Origin: an uncultured Eubacteriales bacterium
GTDB lineage: Bacteria; Bacillota; Clostridia; Oscillospirales; Oscillospiraceae
Direction of reading: 5' to 3'
Assembly (NCBI GenBank): GCA_900540635.1
Contig: UQGU01000013.1
Location: forward strand, 1-52,695
Length of the DNA: 52,695 nucleotides
Position numbers and translations under genes: made by a program. This document shows positions 32,781 to 41,850 of this stretch, piece by piece (within the stretch, counting starts at the first letter, position 1; every line of letters begins with the position of its first letter). A model generated the notes under the pieces. That model was not told the DNA's origin, did no database searches, and was given only the letters and a program-made list of their open reading frames with translations.

Positions 32781-34734
32781 GCTCTGTGTATTCGCCGGAA
32801 CGGCGGACGGGCGGCAGCTGGTGGAGCGCCTGGCGGGGCAGGCGGAGATTCTCGCCTGCGCGGCCACGGAATACGGCGGCGAGCTGCTGGAGGAGATCCC
32901 CGGGGTGGAGGTGTCCGCCCAGCGGCTGGACGAGAGTCAGATGGAGGAGCTGTTCCGGCAGCGGCAGTTTGACTGCGTCATTGATGCCACCCATCCCTAT
33001 GCCCCCATTGTAACGGAAAATATCCGCTCTGCCTGTGAAAAAACCGGCACCTCCTATCTGCGGCTGCTGCGGGACGGCGGCCTGCCGGAAGGGTGCCTCT
33101 TTGCGGATTCCACCGCCCAGGCTGTGGAAATGCTGAAAACCCTGCCGGGCAATATCCTGCTGACCACCGGCAGCAAGGAATTGGCTGCTTATGCGGCTCT
33201 GCCGGACTACGCCCAGCGGGTCTATGCCCGGGTGCTGCCGGTGGAGGCCAGTGTGGCCGCCTGCCGGGAGACGGGGCTGCCCGCCGCCCATATCTATGCG
33301 GTCCAGGGGCCGTTCCCGGAGGAGCTGAACGTCGCCATGCTCCACGCCTGCAATGCCCAGATTCTCGTGACCAAGCAGACCGGCAGCAAGGGAGGCTTCT
33401 TTGAAAAGGTCTCCGCCGCCCAAAAGGCGGGGGTGACCCTGCTGGTCATCGGCCGCCCGGAGAGTGCCCCCGGGGTCAGCTTCGGCGAGGCCATGCGTTT
33501 GCTGCAGCAGCGCTTTGATTTCCGCATGACCCCCCAGGTCACGGTGGTGGGCATTGGCCCCGGGGACCGGGACCATGAGACCGTCGCCGCCGCCCGGGCC
33601 ATTGCCCAGGCGGACTGCCTCATCGGCGCGGACCGGATGCTGGAGGCAGTGGCCGCCCCCGGGCAGCTGAAAATTTCCGCCATTGCCCCGGAGGCCATCC
33701 GGGACGCCATCGCCGCCCATCCGGAGTGCGGCCGCTTTGCGGTGGTCATGGCGGGGGACGTGGGCTTCTACAGCGGCACGAAAAAGCTGCTGCCCCTGCT
33801 GACGGATTGCAAGGTGCATCTGGAGCCGGGGCTTTCCAGCTTGCAGTGCCTCTGCGCCAGACTGGGGGTATCCTATGAGGATGTGTTCTGCCTGAGCCTC
33901 CACGGCAGGGAGGGGGACGCTGCCGCCGCCGTGCTGCGGTACCCCAAGGTGTTTGCCCTGGTGGGCGGCCAGGACGGCATGAAGAAGCTCTGCGCCAGCC
34001 TGCTGGATGCGGGGCTGGGAGAGATTTCCGTGGCCGTTGGGGAGCGCCTGGGCTACCCGGATGAGAAAATCACCCGGGGCACCGCTGCGGAGCTGGCCGG
34101 GAAGGACTTCGACAAGCTCAGCGTGGCCCTGCTCACCGGTGGCGGCTTCGGCACCGTGACCCACGGCCTGCCGGACAGCGCCTTCCAGCGGGGCAGCCAT
34201 GCCGACGGCACCGTGGTGCCCATGACCAAGGGCGAGGTGCGGTCCGTGGCTCTGTCCAAGCTGGCGCTGACGCGAAACGCCGTCTGCTGGGACATTGGCG
34301 CGGGCACGGGAAGCGTATCCATTGAGATGGCCCTCCAGGCGGACCTGGGCCACACCTATGCCGTGGAGAAAAAGCCGGAGGCGCTGGCGCTGCTGCAGGA
34401 GAATGCCAGGCGGCTCCATGCTGCCAATCTGACGGCGGTTTCCGGCCTGGCCCCCGAAGCCTGCCTTGACCTGCCGGCTCCTACGCACGCCTTCATCGGC
34501 GGCAGCTCCGGCAATATGGAGGCCATTTTGAATGCCTGCTGGGACAGGAACCCCCATTGCCGCATTGTGGCTGCGGCGGTGGCCCTGGAAACCGTGGCTG
34601 AGCTGACCCGGCTGAGTAAATTGCACCCCGCCGAGATCCTCACCCTCACCGCAGCCCAGGCCCACAAGGTAGGCCCCTATTCCATGATGCAGGGCCAGAA
34701 TCCCATCTATCTGTTTACATTTGACGGGAAGTAA
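32773..34734 (+). CDS. cobK-cbiE-cbiT: Trifunctional CobK/CbiJ-CbiE-CbiT fusion
   Basis: A 653-residue protein with three enzymes. Residues about 1-247: precorrin-6A reductase (LCVFAGTADGRQLVERL, DATHPYAPIVTENI). About 252-450: CbiE, a tetrapyrrole methylase (VTVVGIGPGDRDHETVAA, VMAGDVGFYSGTKKLL). About 455-653: CbiT, a class I methyltransferase/decarboxylase (MTKGEVRSVALSKLAL, CWDIGAGTGSVSIEMAL). Together they reduce the macrocycle, methylate C-5 and C-15 and decarboxylate the C-12 side chain, preparing the substrate for CbiC. CbiE-CbiT fusions are common; adding the reductase at the N-terminus is less so. The frame is intact. Confidence 0.93.
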   Translation: MYKLCVFAGTADGRQLVERLAGQAEILACAATEYGGELLEEIPGVEVSAQRLDESQMEELFRQRQFDCVIDATHPYAPIVTENIRSACEKTGTSYLRLLRDGGLPEGCLFADSTAQAVEMLKTLPGNILLTTGSKELAAYAALPDYAQRVYARVLPVEASVAACRETGLPAAHIYAVQGPFPEELNVAMLHACNAQILVTKQTGSKGGFFEKVSAAQKAGVTLLVIGRPESAPGVSFGEAMRLLQQRFDFRMTPQVTVVGIGPGDRDHETVAAARAIAQADCLIGADRMLEAVAAPGQLKISAIAPEAIRDAIAAHPECGRFAVVMAGDVGFYSGTKKLLPLLTDCKVHLEPGLSSLQCLCARLGVSYEDVFCLSLHGREGDAAAAVLRYPKVFALVGGQDGMKKLCASLLDAGLGEISVAVGERLGYPDEKITRGTAAELAGKDFDKLSVALLTGGGFGTVTHGLPDSAFQRGSHADGTVVPMTKGEVRSVALSKLALTRNAVCWDIGAGTGSVSIEMALQADLGHTYAVEKKPEALALLQENARRLHAANLTAVSGLAPEACLDLPAPTHAFIGGSSGNMEAILNACWDRNPHCRIVAAAVALETVAELTRLSKLHPAEILTLTAAQAHKVGPYSMMQGQNPIYLFTFDGK

Positions 34735-34740
34735 AGAAAC

Positions 34741-34914
34741 CTTCCCCCACGGGGAAGGGGGACCGCCGCCGCAGGCGGTGGTGGAAGAGGGGCGTTGCGA
34801 GCGAGAGCGGTTTGCAATTCGCTTTGCAGCTTGTGCGGGGATTACCTACTGCTCTCGCCCATAACGCCCCTCCTCAGTCTCGCTGACGCGAGCCAGCTCC
34901 CCCGAAGGGGAAGC
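34741..34914. repeat. Family A palindromic element, copy 6
   Basis: Left end CTTCCCCCACGGGGAAGG, then an ACCGCCGCCGCAGGCGGT hairpin. Right end GACTCGCTGACGCGAGCC-type hairpin, then AGCTCCCCCGAAGGGGAAGCT. GAAGAGGGGCGTT pairs with AACGCCCCTCCTC, and GCGAGAGC with GCTCTCGC inside. It lies between the fusion gene and cbiB. Confidence 0.85.
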
Positions 34915-34946
34915 TTTTTCAGATTTCATATAACAAAGGACAACAT

Positions 34947-35903
34947 ATGCGAAACGAAATTTTTCTCTCCCTCCTGCTGGGCTTTCTCCTGGACTGCCTG
35001 GTGGGAGACCCGCACAGCATTCCCCATCCGGTGGTGCTCATCGGCAAGCTGATCTCGGCCCTGGAAAAGGGACTGCGGAAGCTGTTTCCCAAAACCCGGG
35101 CAGGGGAGATGACCGCGGGGGGGATTCTGTGGGTGCTCACCGTGGCAGCGAGCTTCTGCGTGCCTTTGGGGCTGCTGTATCTCTGCGGCCTGGTCAGCCC
35201 CTGGCTGCGGCTGGCGGTCAGCTCCGTGATGTGCTGGCAGGTTTTGGCGGCCAAGAGCCTGAAAACCGAGAGCATGAAGGTCTATACCGCCCTGAAAACC
35301 GGAACGATCGAAGATGCCCGCTACGCCGTCTCCATGATCGTGGGCCGGGACACCCAGGCGCTGGATGACAAGGCCGTGGCCCGGGCGGCGGTGGAGACCG
35401 TGGCGGAGAACTGCTCCGACGGCGTGATCGCCCCCATGCTCTATTTTGCCCTGGGGGGCGCGCCCCTGGCCTTTGCCTATAAGGCGGTCAACACCATGGA
35501 TTCCATGCTGGGCTATGTGGAGATGCCCTATAAGAACATCGGCTGCATTCCGGCAAAGCTGGACGATGTGTTCAATTACATCCCCGCCCGGCTCAGCGGC
35601 CTTGCCATGCTGCTGGCAGGCGGCATTTTGAAGCTGAATTTCAAAAACGGCTGGAAAATCTTCAAGCGGGACCGCTACAACCACGCAAGCCCCAATTCCG
35701 CCCAGACCGAATCCGTCTGCGCCGGGCTTCTGGGCCTTCGTCTGGCCGGGGACGCCTGGTATCACGGCGTTCTGCACAAGAAAAAGTACATCGGCGACGC
35801 CCTGCGGGAGATCACCCCGGAGGACATTCCTCTGAGCTGCAAGCTCATGTATGGAACTACGGGGATCATGCTATTGCTGTGCCTGGCGGCGCAGACGATA
35901 TAA
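34947..35903 (+). CDS. cbiB: Adenosylcobinamide-phosphate synthase
   Basis: A 318-residue membrane protein that attaches the aminopropanol phosphate arm to adenosylcobyric acid. GFLLDCLVGDPHSIPHPVVLIG (about 9-30) is the family's signature N-terminus. ETVAENCSDGVIAPMLYFALGG and YKAVNTMDSMLGY are the other strongly conserved blocks, and membrane helices are spread through the protein. The stop codon abuts the family B element that begins at 35903. Confidence 0.94.
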   Translation: MRNEIFLSLLLGFLLDCLVGDPHSIPHPVVLIGKLISALEKGLRKLFPKTRAGEMTAGGILWVLTVAASFCVPLGLLYLCGLVSPWLRLAVSSVMCWQVLAAKSLKTESMKVYTALKTGTIEDARYAVSMIVGRDTQALDDKAVARAAVETVAENCSDGVIAPMLYFALGGAPLAFAYKAVNTMDSMLGYVEMPYKNIGCIPAKLDDVFNYIPARLSGLAMLLAGGILKLNFKNGWKIFKRDRYNHASPNSAQTESVCAGLLGLRLAGDAWYHGVLHKKKYIGDALREITPEDIPLSCKLMYGTTGIMLLLCLAAQTI

Positions 35904-36026
35904 GTTGACAGTTGACAATTGACAGTTGACAGTTTGGGAACTTCCTCCGGAAATGAATCAAAATATTTTTCAGACCGTCCCGAAGGGACACCATAACTGT
36001 CAACTGTACACTGTCAACTGTCAACT
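35903..36026. repeat. Family B element, copy 2 (forward)
   Basis: Arms of four AGTTGACA-type units on the left and complementary ACTGTCAA units on the right flank a core with two small hairpins, TTCCTCCGGAA and GTCCCGAAGGGAC, separated by an A/T-rich stretch. About 124 bases between cbiB and cobD. Confidence 0.88.
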
Positions 36027-36074
36027 CATAACACATCGGGCCTTATTTATTCTACCAGATTCGAGGAACGCAAC

Positions 36075-37121
36075 ATGCTCTACGAAACCCCCAACCCCCA
36101 CGGCGGGGAAGTGTACGCCCGGAAAATCGATCTGGATTTTTCCGCCAATATCAACCCCTACGGAACGCCCCAGGCCGTGAAGGACGCGGTAGCGGGGAGC
36201 GCAGAGGCACTGCGCTGCTACCCAGATCCCTATTGTCGCAGACTGGTTTCTGCCATTGCGGATTTTGAAAAGGTCCCCGAAAAGCAGGTTTTCTGCGGCA
36301 ACGGCGCGGCGGAGCTGATTTTTTCCTGCTGCATGGCCCTGCGGCCGAAAAAGGCCATGGTCCTGTCTCCCTGCTTCAGCGAGTACGAAACGGCCCTGAA
36401 GGTCTTCGGCACGGAAACAGCGCACTATCTGCTGAACCGGCAGGACAACTTCGCCTTGACGGAAGCATTCCTGGGCGTGCTCGAGGGCTTTGACGGGGAA
36501 ATGCTCATGCTCTGCAACCCCAATAACCCTACAGGCCAGGTGATCGGGCGGCCCCTGATGGAAAAAATTCTGGACATCTGCCGCCGGAGAGGTATTTTTC
36601 TCTTCATTGATGAGTGCTTCCTGGACCTGACCCAGGGGGGAGAGGCTTTCAGCATGAAGCCCTTTTTGGGCAGCACGGATAATCTGCTCCTGCTGAAGGC
36701 CTTTACCAAGAGCTATGGCATGGCGGGTCTGCGGCTTGGCTACTGCCTTACGGGCAATGAGAATCTGCTGAAAACCATGGGTAGGCAGGTGCAGCCCTGG
36801 AATGTGTCCGTCCCCGCCCAGAATGCGGGGGTTGCGGCCCTTTCTCAGGTGGATTTTTTGAAAAAGGCCAATGACTGCATTCACACCCAGCGCCCCATCC
36901 TGGCGGCGGGGCTGGAAGAGCTGGGCTTTGACGTCATCCCCTCCCGGACCAACTACATTCTGTTCCACGGGGACCGGGAGCTCCGGGAGCCCCTGCTGGA
37001 AATGGGCATTCAGATTCGCGCCTGCGCCAATTACATCGGCCTGGGGCAGGGCTGGTACCGGGTAGCCGTAAAGCTGCCGGAGGAAAACAGGCAGCTTCTG
37101 GATGCCTTGCGGGAAATTTGA
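36075..37121 (+). CDS. cobD: L-threonine-O-3-phosphate decarboxylase
   Basis: A 348-residue PLP aminotransferase-fold protein. The N-terminal HGGEVYARKIDLDFSANINPYG, CNPNNPTGQ, FIDECFLDLT and the PLP-lysine block LKAFTKSYGMAGLRLGY are present. It makes (R)-1-amino-2-propanol phosphate, the arm used by CbiB. Histidinol-phosphate aminotransferase is the main alternative, but the N-terminus and cob operon context favour CobD. GAGGAA precedes the ATG. Confidence 0.92.
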   Translation: MLYETPNPHGGEVYARKIDLDFSANINPYGTPQAVKDAVAGSAEALRCYPDPYCRRLVSAIADFEKVPEKQVFCGNGAAELIFSCCMALRPKKAMVLSPCFSEYETALKVFGTETAHYLLNRQDNFALTEAFLGVLEGFDGEMLMLCNPNNPTGQVIGRPLMEKILDICRRRGIFLFIDECFLDLTQGGEAFSMKPFLGSTDNLLLLKAFTKSYGMAGLRLGYCLTGNENLLKTMGRQVQPWNVSVPAQNAGVAALSQVDFLKKANDCIHTQRPILAAGLEELGFDVIPSRTNYILFHGDRELREPLLEMGIQIRACANYIGLGQGWYRVAVKLPEENRQLLDALREI

Positions 37122-37130
37122 GAAAATACG

Positions 37131-37252
37131 AGTTGACAGTTGACAGTGTACAGTTGAGAGTTATGGTGTCCCTTCGGGACGATTAAAAATAATGAATTCA
37201 TTTCCAAAGGAAATTTCTGAACTGTCAACTGTCAATTGTTAACTGTCAACTG
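37131..37252. repeat. Family B element, copy 3 (reverse)
   Basis: Same architecture as copy 2 but with the core reversed: GTGTCCCTTCGGGACGA comes first and TTCATTTCCAAAGGAAAT second. Arms of AGTTGACAGT and ACTGTCAACTGTC units close it. It fills the gap between cobD and cbiP. Confidence 0.88.
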
Positions 37253-37272
37253 TTATATTGGGAGGAACACAC

Positions 37273-38736
37273 ATGGCAAAAAATATTATGATCCAGGGCA
37301 CCATGTCCAATGCGGGCAAGAGTCTGCTGGCGGCGGGGCTTTGCCGGATTTTCAAACAGGACGGCTACCGGGTGGCGCCCTTCAAGAGCCAGAATATGGC
37401 CCTGAATTCCTTTATCACCGAGGCCGGCGGCGAGATGGGCCGGGCACAGGTGGTCCAGGCGGAGGCGGCGGGGGTAAAGCCCGATGTGCGCATGAACCCC
37501 ATTCTCTTAAAGCCCACCACCGATGTGGGCAGCCAGGTGATCGTGAACGGCGTGGCCATGGGCAATATGCGGGCCATGGAGTATTACCGCCGGAAGCGGG
37601 AGTTCATCCCCCAGATTATGGAGGCCTACAACGGCCTGGCGGCGGAAAACGACATCATCGTCATCGAGGGCGCGGGAAGCCCTGCGGAAATCAATTTGAA
37701 GCAGCAGGACATTGTGAATATGGGCATGGCCGAGCTGGTGGACGCTCCGGTGCTGCTGGTAGGCGATATCGACCGGGGCGGCGTGTTCGCCCAGCTCTAT
37801 GGCACCATCGCCCTGCTGGAGGAGCAGGAGCGCAAGCGCATCAAGGGCACCGTTGTCAATAAGTTCCGGGGAGACCGGGCTATTTTGCAGCCGGGCATTG
37901 ATATCCTGGAAAAAATCTGCGGCGTGCCCGTGGCAGGCGTCATCCCCTATACCCATGTGGACATTGACGATGAGGACAGCCTGTCCACCCGATTCACCCG
38001 GGAAAGCAGCCGGAAAGCCATCGACATTGCGGTGATCAAGCTCCCCCGTATCTCCAACTTCACGGATGTGAGCCCTCTGGAGCGGTTCCCCAATGTGTCT
38101 GTGCGCTATATCGAGCGGCCGGACGACCTGAAAGAGCCGGACCTGATCCTGATTCCCGGCACCAAGAGCACCATCGCAGACCTTTTGTGGCTGCGGCAGA
38201 GCGGCCTGGAGGCGGCCATTCTCCACTGCCACGACCGGGGCGCCATTGTCTTCGGTATCTGTGGCGGCTTCCAGATGCTGGGCGCCACCGTCTCTGACCC
38301 GGACCAGGTGGAGGCGGCGGGCATTACCCAGGTAAAGGGCATGGGCCTGCTTCCCATGGATACGGTCTTCCGGGGGGACAAGGTCCAGCGGCAGACCGAG
38401 GGGGTGCTGCCCACGGTGGCAGGTCCCCTGCACAGCCTCTCCGGCCTGGGCTATAAGGGCTACGAAATCCACATGGGCCGCAGCGAAACGCCTATCCCCC
38501 CCATTTCCGTAGGGGAAAATGTCTACGGCAGCTATATCCACGGCATTTTTGACGAGGGCGGCATTGCCCAGGCCATCGTTGCGGACCTGTGCCGCCGGAA
38601 GGGCCTGAACCCGGAGGAGGCGGAGACCTTCGATCTGAATGCCTACAAGCAGCAGCAGTACGACATCCTGGCCGATGCGGTCCGCAGCGGCATGGACATG
38701 GACTTTGTCTACAAGGTCCTGAATCGGCAGGTGTAA
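37273..38736 (+). CDS. cbiP: Adenosylcobyric acid synthase
   Basis: A 487-residue amidotransferase that amidates four side chains (b, d, e, g). MIQGTMSNAGKSLLAAGLCRIF is the N-terminal P-loop region. PFKSQNMALNSFI and EGAGSPAEINL follow. The C-terminal GATase domain has GTKSTIADLLWL and the nucleophile in FGICGGFQMLG. The ATG at 37273 is preferred: GGGAGGA lies six bases before it. Confidence 0.95.
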   Translation: MAKNIMIQGTMSNAGKSLLAAGLCRIFKQDGYRVAPFKSQNMALNSFITEAGGEMGRAQVVQAEAAGVKPDVRMNPILLKPTTDVGSQVIVNGVAMGNMRAMEYYRRKREFIPQIMEAYNGLAAENDIIVIEGAGSPAEINLKQQDIVNMGMAELVDAPVLLVGDIDRGGVFAQLYGTIALLEEQERKRIKGTVVNKFRGDRAILQPGIDILEKICGVPVAGVIPYTHVDIDDEDSLSTRFTRESSRKAIDIAVIKLPRISNFTDVSPLERFPNVSVRYIERPDDLKEPDLILIPGTKSTIADLLWLRQSGLEAAILHCHDRGAIVFGICGGFQMLGATVSDPDQVEAAGITQVKGMGLLPMDTVFRGDKVQRQTEGVLPTVAGPLHSLSGLGYKGYEIHMGRSETPIPPISVGENVYGSYIHGIFDEGGIAQAIVADLCRRKGLNPEEAETFDLNAYKQQQYDILADAVRSGMDMDFVYKVLNRQV

Positions 38737-38738
38737 CC

Positions 38739-39248
38739 ATGGTCCATATCTATTGCGGCGACGGCAAGGGCAAGACCACGGCGGCCATGGGCCTGGCCCT
38801 GCGCATGGCAGGGGCGGGCAAACAGGTGCTCATCGGCCAGTTTTTCAAAAACGGCAGCTCCGGGGAGATCAAGATCCTGAAAACCATCCCCGGGGTGACG
38901 GCCATCCACTGCCGGACGGTGCCGGGCCGCTATGTCCACATGACGGATACGGAAAAGGACCAGGCCCGCAGAGACTATACGGCCTACCTTCTGGAACTGC
39001 TGGAACGGGGGAAAGCTGCGGACCTGCTGGTGCTGGACGAGGTCATTTCCGCCCTGAACCGGGGGATCGTCCCCATGGAGCCGGTGGCTGCCTATCTGAA
39101 AGCCTGGGGAGGCGAAAAGGAAATCGTCCTGACCGGCCGGAACCCTGCCCAGACGCTTGTGGACCTTGCGGACTACGTTACCGAGATGCGCAAAGAAAAG
39201 CACCCCTTTGATCAAGGGGTGCGGGCGCGAAAGGGAATTGAGTATTGA
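38739..39248 (+). CDS. cobO: Cob(I)yrinic acid a,c-diamide adenosyltransferase
   Basis: A 169-residue CobO/BtuR-type corrinoid adenosyltransferase with the Walker A site CGDGKGKTTAAMGLALRM (about 6-23) and LLVLDEVISALNRG as Walker B. It attaches the 5'-deoxyadenosyl group to reduced cobalt. It starts two bases after the cbiP stop and is the last gene of the operon. It is unrelated to the EutT-type adenosyltransferase encoded at 47358-48032, so the window carries two different solutions to the same reaction. Confidence 0.94.
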   Translation: MVHIYCGDGKGKTTAAMGLALRMAGAGKQVLIGQFFKNGSSGEIKILKTIPGVTAIHCRTVPGRYVHMTDTEKDQARRDYTAYLLELLERGKAADLLVLDEVISALNRGIVPMEPVAAYLKAWGGEKEIVLTGRNPAQTLVDLADYVTEMRKEKHPFDQGVRARKGIEY

Positions 39249-39269
39249 GCGGCATTTCACTTTGAAACT

Positions 39270-39343
39270 GCGTATTTTGAAGTTTGAAAATACGCAAAAA
39301 TTGCGTAAAAATTTTTTTAAAAATACGCAATTCTTGCGTATTT
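39270..39343. repeat. Alternating TACGCAA inverted repeats
   Basis: In a very A/T-rich stretch after cobO, TACGCAA-type units alternate in orientation: GCGTATTTT/AAAATACGC (39270-39295), TTGCGTA (39301), TACGCAA (39324) and TTGCGTA (39334). Each neighbouring pair can form a hairpin. No reading frame or known RNA family is evident. Confidence 0.7.
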
Positions 39344-39376
39344 CACTTGCGGCTTTCTGAAAATTCTGACAAGCCG

Positions 39377-39425
39377 AAAAAAGTCTGCCTCGGAAGGAAC
39401 CTGACCTTCCGAGGCAGACTTTTTT
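39377..39425. terminator. Bidirectional terminator between cobO and metG
   Basis: A perfect 21-bp inverted repeat (39377-39397 with 39405-39425) on a seven-base loop. It has a GC-rich stem of GTCTGCCTCGGAAGG and flanking A6/T6 tracts that serve both strands. It ends both convergent operons. Confidence 0.95.
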
Positions 39426-39440
39426 ATTCAGCGAACAGCG

Positions 39441-41399
39441 TCAGCACAGCTTTGCGCCGGCGGGGATGGCGTCGGAGAGCATGACCAGGTTCAGCTTCTC
39501 CTCGCCGTTCTCCTTGTGGACGGCGCTGAGCAGCATACCGGCAGACTCTCTGCCCATCATTTTCCGGGGAGGCAGATTGGTGATGGCCACCAGGGTCTTG
39601 CCCACCAGCTCCTCGGGCTTGTAGTATTTGGCAATGCCGGAGAGGATCTGACGGTCCGTGCCGGTGCCGTCATCCAGGGTGAATTGCAGGAGCTTGTCGC
39701 TCTTTTTGACGTTTGTGCAGGCCTTGACCTTCACGGCCCGGAGCTCGTTTTTGCAGAAGGTGTCGAAGTCCACGCTTTCCTGGGTGTAGGGCTCGATTTC
39801 CAGGGGGGGCAGGGCGGGCTTGTTCAGCGCTTCCAGCTCGGCCAGCTCCTTTTCCATGTCGATTCTGGGGAACAGGGCGGGACCGGCCAGGGTGGCGGCC
39901 TCCCGGGGCAGGGCGCCGAAGGCATTCAGGCTGTCCCAGCTCAGGTCCGCGCCGCCCAGCCGCTTGCCGATCTCGGCGGCGGTGTCGGGCATGAAGGGCT
40001 GCAGAAGCCCAGCGCAGATGCGGACGGTCTCCAGCAGATTGTAGAGCACGCTTGCCAGCCGGGGCTTCTGGGCCTCGTCCTTGGCCAGCACCCAGGGGGC
40101 GTTCTCGTCAATATACTTGTTGGCCCGGGAGATGACCTTGAAGATTTCATTCAGGGCGTTCTGGAAGGCGTACTTCTCCATCTGCTCTTCGTACTTATCC
40201 CGCAGAGAGGAGGCCATGGCAAGGAGCTCCGCGTCCTTTTCCCCGTCCTCCGCCTGCTGGGCGGGCAGGTGTTCGCCAAAATACTTCTGGGCCATGGCAA
40301 CGGTCCGGCTGACGAGATTGCCAAGGTCGTTGGCCAAATCCACATTGATGGTGGAGATCAAAGCCTCGTTGGAGAAGTTGCCGTCGGAGCCGAAGGGGAA
40401 GGTCCGCAGCAGGAAGAACCGCAGAGCATCCACGCCGAAGCGCTGGGCCAGCACATAGGGGTCAACCACATTGCCCTTGGACTTCGACATCTTGCCGCCG
40501 TCCAGCAGCAGCCAGCCGTGGCCGAAGACCTTCTTGGGCAGGGGCAGACCTAAGCTCATGAGCATGGCGGGCCAGATGATGGAGTGGAACCGGACGATCT
40601 CCTTGCCCACGAAGTGTACATCCGCAGGCCAGAACTTCTCCAGATCGTGATAGCGGTCATTCTCAAAGCCCAGGGCGGTCATGTAGTTAAAGAGGGCATC
40701 GATCCACACATAGACCACATGGCCCGGGTCGAAGTCCACGGGCACGCCCCAGGTGAAGCTGGTCCGGGAGACGCACAGGTCCTCCAGGCCGGGCTTGATG
40801 AAGTTGTTTACCATCTCGTTGACCCGGCTCCGGGGCTCCAGGAAGTCGGTGTTCTCCAGCAGGTCCTGCACCCGGTCGGCGTATTTGCTGAGCCGGAAGA
40901 AATAGGCTTCCTCCTCCGCGTCCTGTACCTCCCGGCCGCAGTCGGGGCACTTGCCGTCCACCAGTTGGCTCTCGGTCCAGAAGCTCTCGCAGGGCTTGCA
41001 GTATTTGCCCTTGTAGGTGCCCTTGTAGATGTCGCCATTGTCATGCATCTTCTTGAAGATCTTCTGGATGGCGGCCACATGGTAGTCGTCGGTGGTGCGG
41101 ATGAACCGGTCGTAGGAGATGTTCATCAGCTTCCACAGGTCCAGCACGCCGCCGGGGCCTTCCACGATGTTGTCCACAAACTGCTGTGGGGTGACGCCGG
41201 CCTCCTTGGCCTTGTCCTCGATCTTCTGGCCGTGCTCATCGGTGCCGGTGAGGAACATAACGTCGTAGCCCTGGAGCCGCTTGTAGCGGGCCATGGCATC
41301 GGTGGCCACGGTGCAGTAGGTGTGGCCGATATGCAGCTTGGCGGACGGATAGTAAATGGGTGTGGTAATGTAGAACTTTCCTTTGCAGGCATTACACAT
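39441..41399 (-). CDS. metG: Methionyl-tRNA synthetase
   Basis: A 652-residue class I synthetase. HIGH is present as LHIGH (23-26) and KMSKS as GGKMSKSKGN (about 300). A zinc knuckle is formed by CKPCE and CPDCGR. The anticodon domain is followed by a C-terminal EMAP-type tRNA-binding domain (about 545-652; VDFDTFCKNELRAVKVKACTNVKKSDKLLQF). The start is fixed by AAGGAGGT seven bases upstream. Expression is controlled by the T-box leader directly upstream. Confidence 0.96.
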   Translation of the reverse strand: MCNACKGKFYITTPIYYPSAKLHIGHTYCTVATDAMARYKRLQGYDVMFLTGTDEHGQKIEDKAKEAGVTPQQFVDNIVEGPGGVLDLWKLMNISYDRFIRTTDDYHVAAIQKIFKKMHDNGDIYKGTYKGKYCKPCESFWTESQLVDGKCPDCGREVQDAEEEAYFFRLSKYADRVQDLLENTDFLEPRSRVNEMVNNFIKPGLEDLCVSRTSFTWGVPVDFDPGHVVYVWIDALFNYMTALGFENDRYHDLEKFWPADVHFVGKEIVRFHSIIWPAMLMSLGLPLPKKVFGHGWLLLDGGKMSKSKGNVVDPYVLAQRFGVDALRFFLLRTFPFGSDGNFSNEALISTINVDLANDLGNLVSRTVAMAQKYFGEHLPAQQAEDGEKDAELLAMASSLRDKYEEQMEKYAFQNALNEIFKVISRANKYIDENAPWVLAKDEAQKPRLASVLYNLLETVRICAGLLQPFMPDTAAEIGKRLGGADLSWDSLNAFGALPREAATLAGPALFPRIDMEKELAELEALNKPALPPLEIEPYTQESVDFDTFCKNELRAVKVKACTNVKKSDKLLQFTLDDGTGTDRQILSGIAKYYKPEELVGKTLVAITNLPPRKMMGRESAGMLLSAVHKENGEEKLNLVMLSDAIPAGAKLC

Positions 41400-41403
41400 A
41401 GAA

Positions 41404-41648
41404 AAACCTCCTTAAAATCGAAAAATCGCCCTTGGCAAAACCCAAGGGCGACAAGAATTGACGCGGTACCACCTTGATTTGCAGAAAGATCTGCCTCGTT
41501 GACGCGGTAACGGGCGCACCCGGAGAGGCCTACCTATCGACCCCTCGGCTCCAAGACCATGTTCCGCCGCCTCCGCGCACCCTTTTTCACCGCCCAAGGG
41601 CTCTCTGAACGCATCCGCAGCGTACTCTTCTCTTCATCGCCGGTATGA
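41404..41648 (-). promoter_or_regulatory. T-box riboswitch (methionine) leader of metG
   Basis: On the minus strand the leader carries AGAGAGCCC and GGTGAAAAAGG in the 5' part, the antiterminator T-box AAGGTGGTACCGCGT (41461-41475) and a terminator TCGCCCTTGGGTTTTGCCAAGGGCGATTTTT (41421-41451). An ATG at 41558-41560 in GGAACATGGTC is a candidate methionine specifier. Uncharged tRNA-Met would favour antitermination and raise metG. Confidence 0.93.
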
Positions 41649-41654
41649 TTTCCC

Positions 41655-41684
41655 ATTATAGCCCGTAATAAGAAGATTTGTCAA
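41655..41684 (-). promoter_or_regulatory. metG promoter
   Basis: On the minus strand, TTGACA (41679-41684) and a perfect TATAAT (41655-41660) are separated by 18 bases. Transcription would start near 41648 at the beginning of the T-box leader. Confidence 0.88.
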
Positions 41685-41727
41685 GGAGTTTTTCGGGCAG
41701 GAGGGAGATTGAGGCCGGTGGTTTACG

Positions 41728-41850
41728 AGTTGACAGTTGACAATTGACAGTTGACAGTTAAGGAATTTCCTTCGGAAATGAATGAAATAATTATAAATCG
41801 TCCCGAAGGGACACCACAACTGTCAACTGTACACTGTCAACTGTCAATTG
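41728..41850. repeat. Family B element, copy 4 (forward)
   Basis: AGTTGACAGTTGACAATTGAC-type arm, core hairpins TTTCCTTCGGAAA and GTCCCGAAGGGAC, and an ACTGTCAACTG arm ending CTGTCAATTG. It lies between the metG promoter and the 3' end of eutH; the eutH stop codon (41844-41846) is inside it. Confidence 0.88.

Noticed and set aside
36075..37121. Histidinol-phosphate aminotransferase for the cobD gene
   Set aside because: The fold is shared, but the N-terminal HGG...DFSANINP block and the position between cbiB and cbiP indicate threonine-phosphate decarboxylase.
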